A stretch of DNA of 64,000 bases from Ciborinia camelliae (Eukaryota; Ascomycota; Leotiomycetes; Helotiales; Sclerotiniaceae), in assembly GCA_025890175.1 (NCBI GenBank), contig JANPYM010000013.1:1132777-1196776 (forward strand). The letters run 5' to 3'. A model generated the notes under the pieces. It did no database searches, was not told where the DNA came from, and saw only the letters and a list, made by a program, of their open reading frames with translations. Of this stretch, positions 63,668 through 64,000 are shown one piece after another. How positions within the stretch are numbered: the stretch's first letter is position 1; the number at the start of each line of letters is the position of its first letter. A program made the translations under genes and the position numbers.

Positions 63668-64000
63668 TGGAAACATGGCATGATAAGTTTAGAATTGATA
63701 CCCTCATTTGCAGCTTAGTGTGTCTAGAGCATCGCTTTAAAGCTTCCCATCACCCTACCTAGCTTCACCCAAATAGAATAATTAGTTTGTTCTCATCGAA
63801 GATATCTCATCTGAAGTTAGATGACTCTTCAACCAATTTTTGTACGATCCGATTTGAATAGTGTTGAAAATTCGGAGTCAAATAGAACGATTAGCTCTCT
63901 CTCAGCGAAATAGTTTTATCTGGAGTTAGATCATTGTTCAACTAATTCGTATACAATTAGAAATAATTATCTATACACTGAAAGGTTTGGTTCAAATAAT
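63668..64000. repeat. 3' flank of GatC gene with an imperfect direct repeat
   Basis: No gene seen. A segment of about 75-80 bp starting AAATAGAAYRATTAGY occurs at 63,771-63,850 and again at 63,880-63,956 (shared CTGRAGTTAGAT, TTCAACYAATT and GTAYRAT words). The copies are clearly diverged. Confidence 0.6.

Noticed and set aside
30121..64000. tRNA, rRNA or CRISPR features
   Set aside because: I looked for tRNA B-box words (GGTTCGAATCC type) and for regularly spaced repeats with unique spacers and found none. CRISPR is not expected in a fungus.

Overview
This window comes from a filamentous ascomycete. The genes have several short introns of about 50-70 bases with GTANGT donors and CTAAC branch points, and the families are typical of mould fungi: a Zn2Cys6 regulator, a GPI-type GH76 glycosidase, a laccase and an NRPS-like reductase. 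The intergenic DNA is full of ACCTAGGT/TAGGTAGG words, which I associate with Leotiomycetes (Helotiales), but that placement is an inference.

The window has two compartments with a sharp border near 30.1 kb. Bases 1 to about 30,120 are extremely AT-rich and carry no believable intact gene. They contain many 35-60 bp minisatellites whose copies differ mostly by C/T and G/A changes, which is the pattern left by repeat-induced point mutation (RIP). They also hold relic telomere-type hexamers in both orientations, a very long C- and G-free heptamer array, a diverged pair of long direct repeats, a 10-N assembly gap, and one recognisable gene fossil: a pogo-like (CENP-B/DDE) transposase at about 24.95-25.84 kb whose frame survives although stops have accumulated.

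Bases 30.1-64 kb have normal composition and carry nine gene models. In order they are: an exocytic v-SNARE (SNC1/synaptobrevin, -); a Zn2Cys6 transcription factor (-); a GH76 Dfg5/Dcw1-like cell-wall enzyme (+); a Ser-rich hypothetical protein (-); a laccase (+) convergent with a 1086-residue adenylation-thiolation-reductase enzyme (-); an F-box protein (-); SEC17/alpha-SNAP (-); and a GatC-like mitochondrial amidotransferase subunit (+), divergent from SEC17. I rebuilt exon borders by hand from splice signals, and every spliced model keeps a continuous frame. A decayed unrecognised gene (55.6-56.3 kb) and a 572-bp inverted-repeat element with 9-bp target duplications lie in the gene-poor stretch between 53.5 and 59.4 kb.

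Functionally, SNC1 and SEC17 belong to the same membrane-fusion cycle but sit 30 kb apart among unrelated genes. The laccase and the reductase face each other tail to tail and could form a small secondary-metabolite locus. The GH76 enzyme would act at the cell wall, and GatC in mitochondrial glutaminyl-tRNA synthesis.
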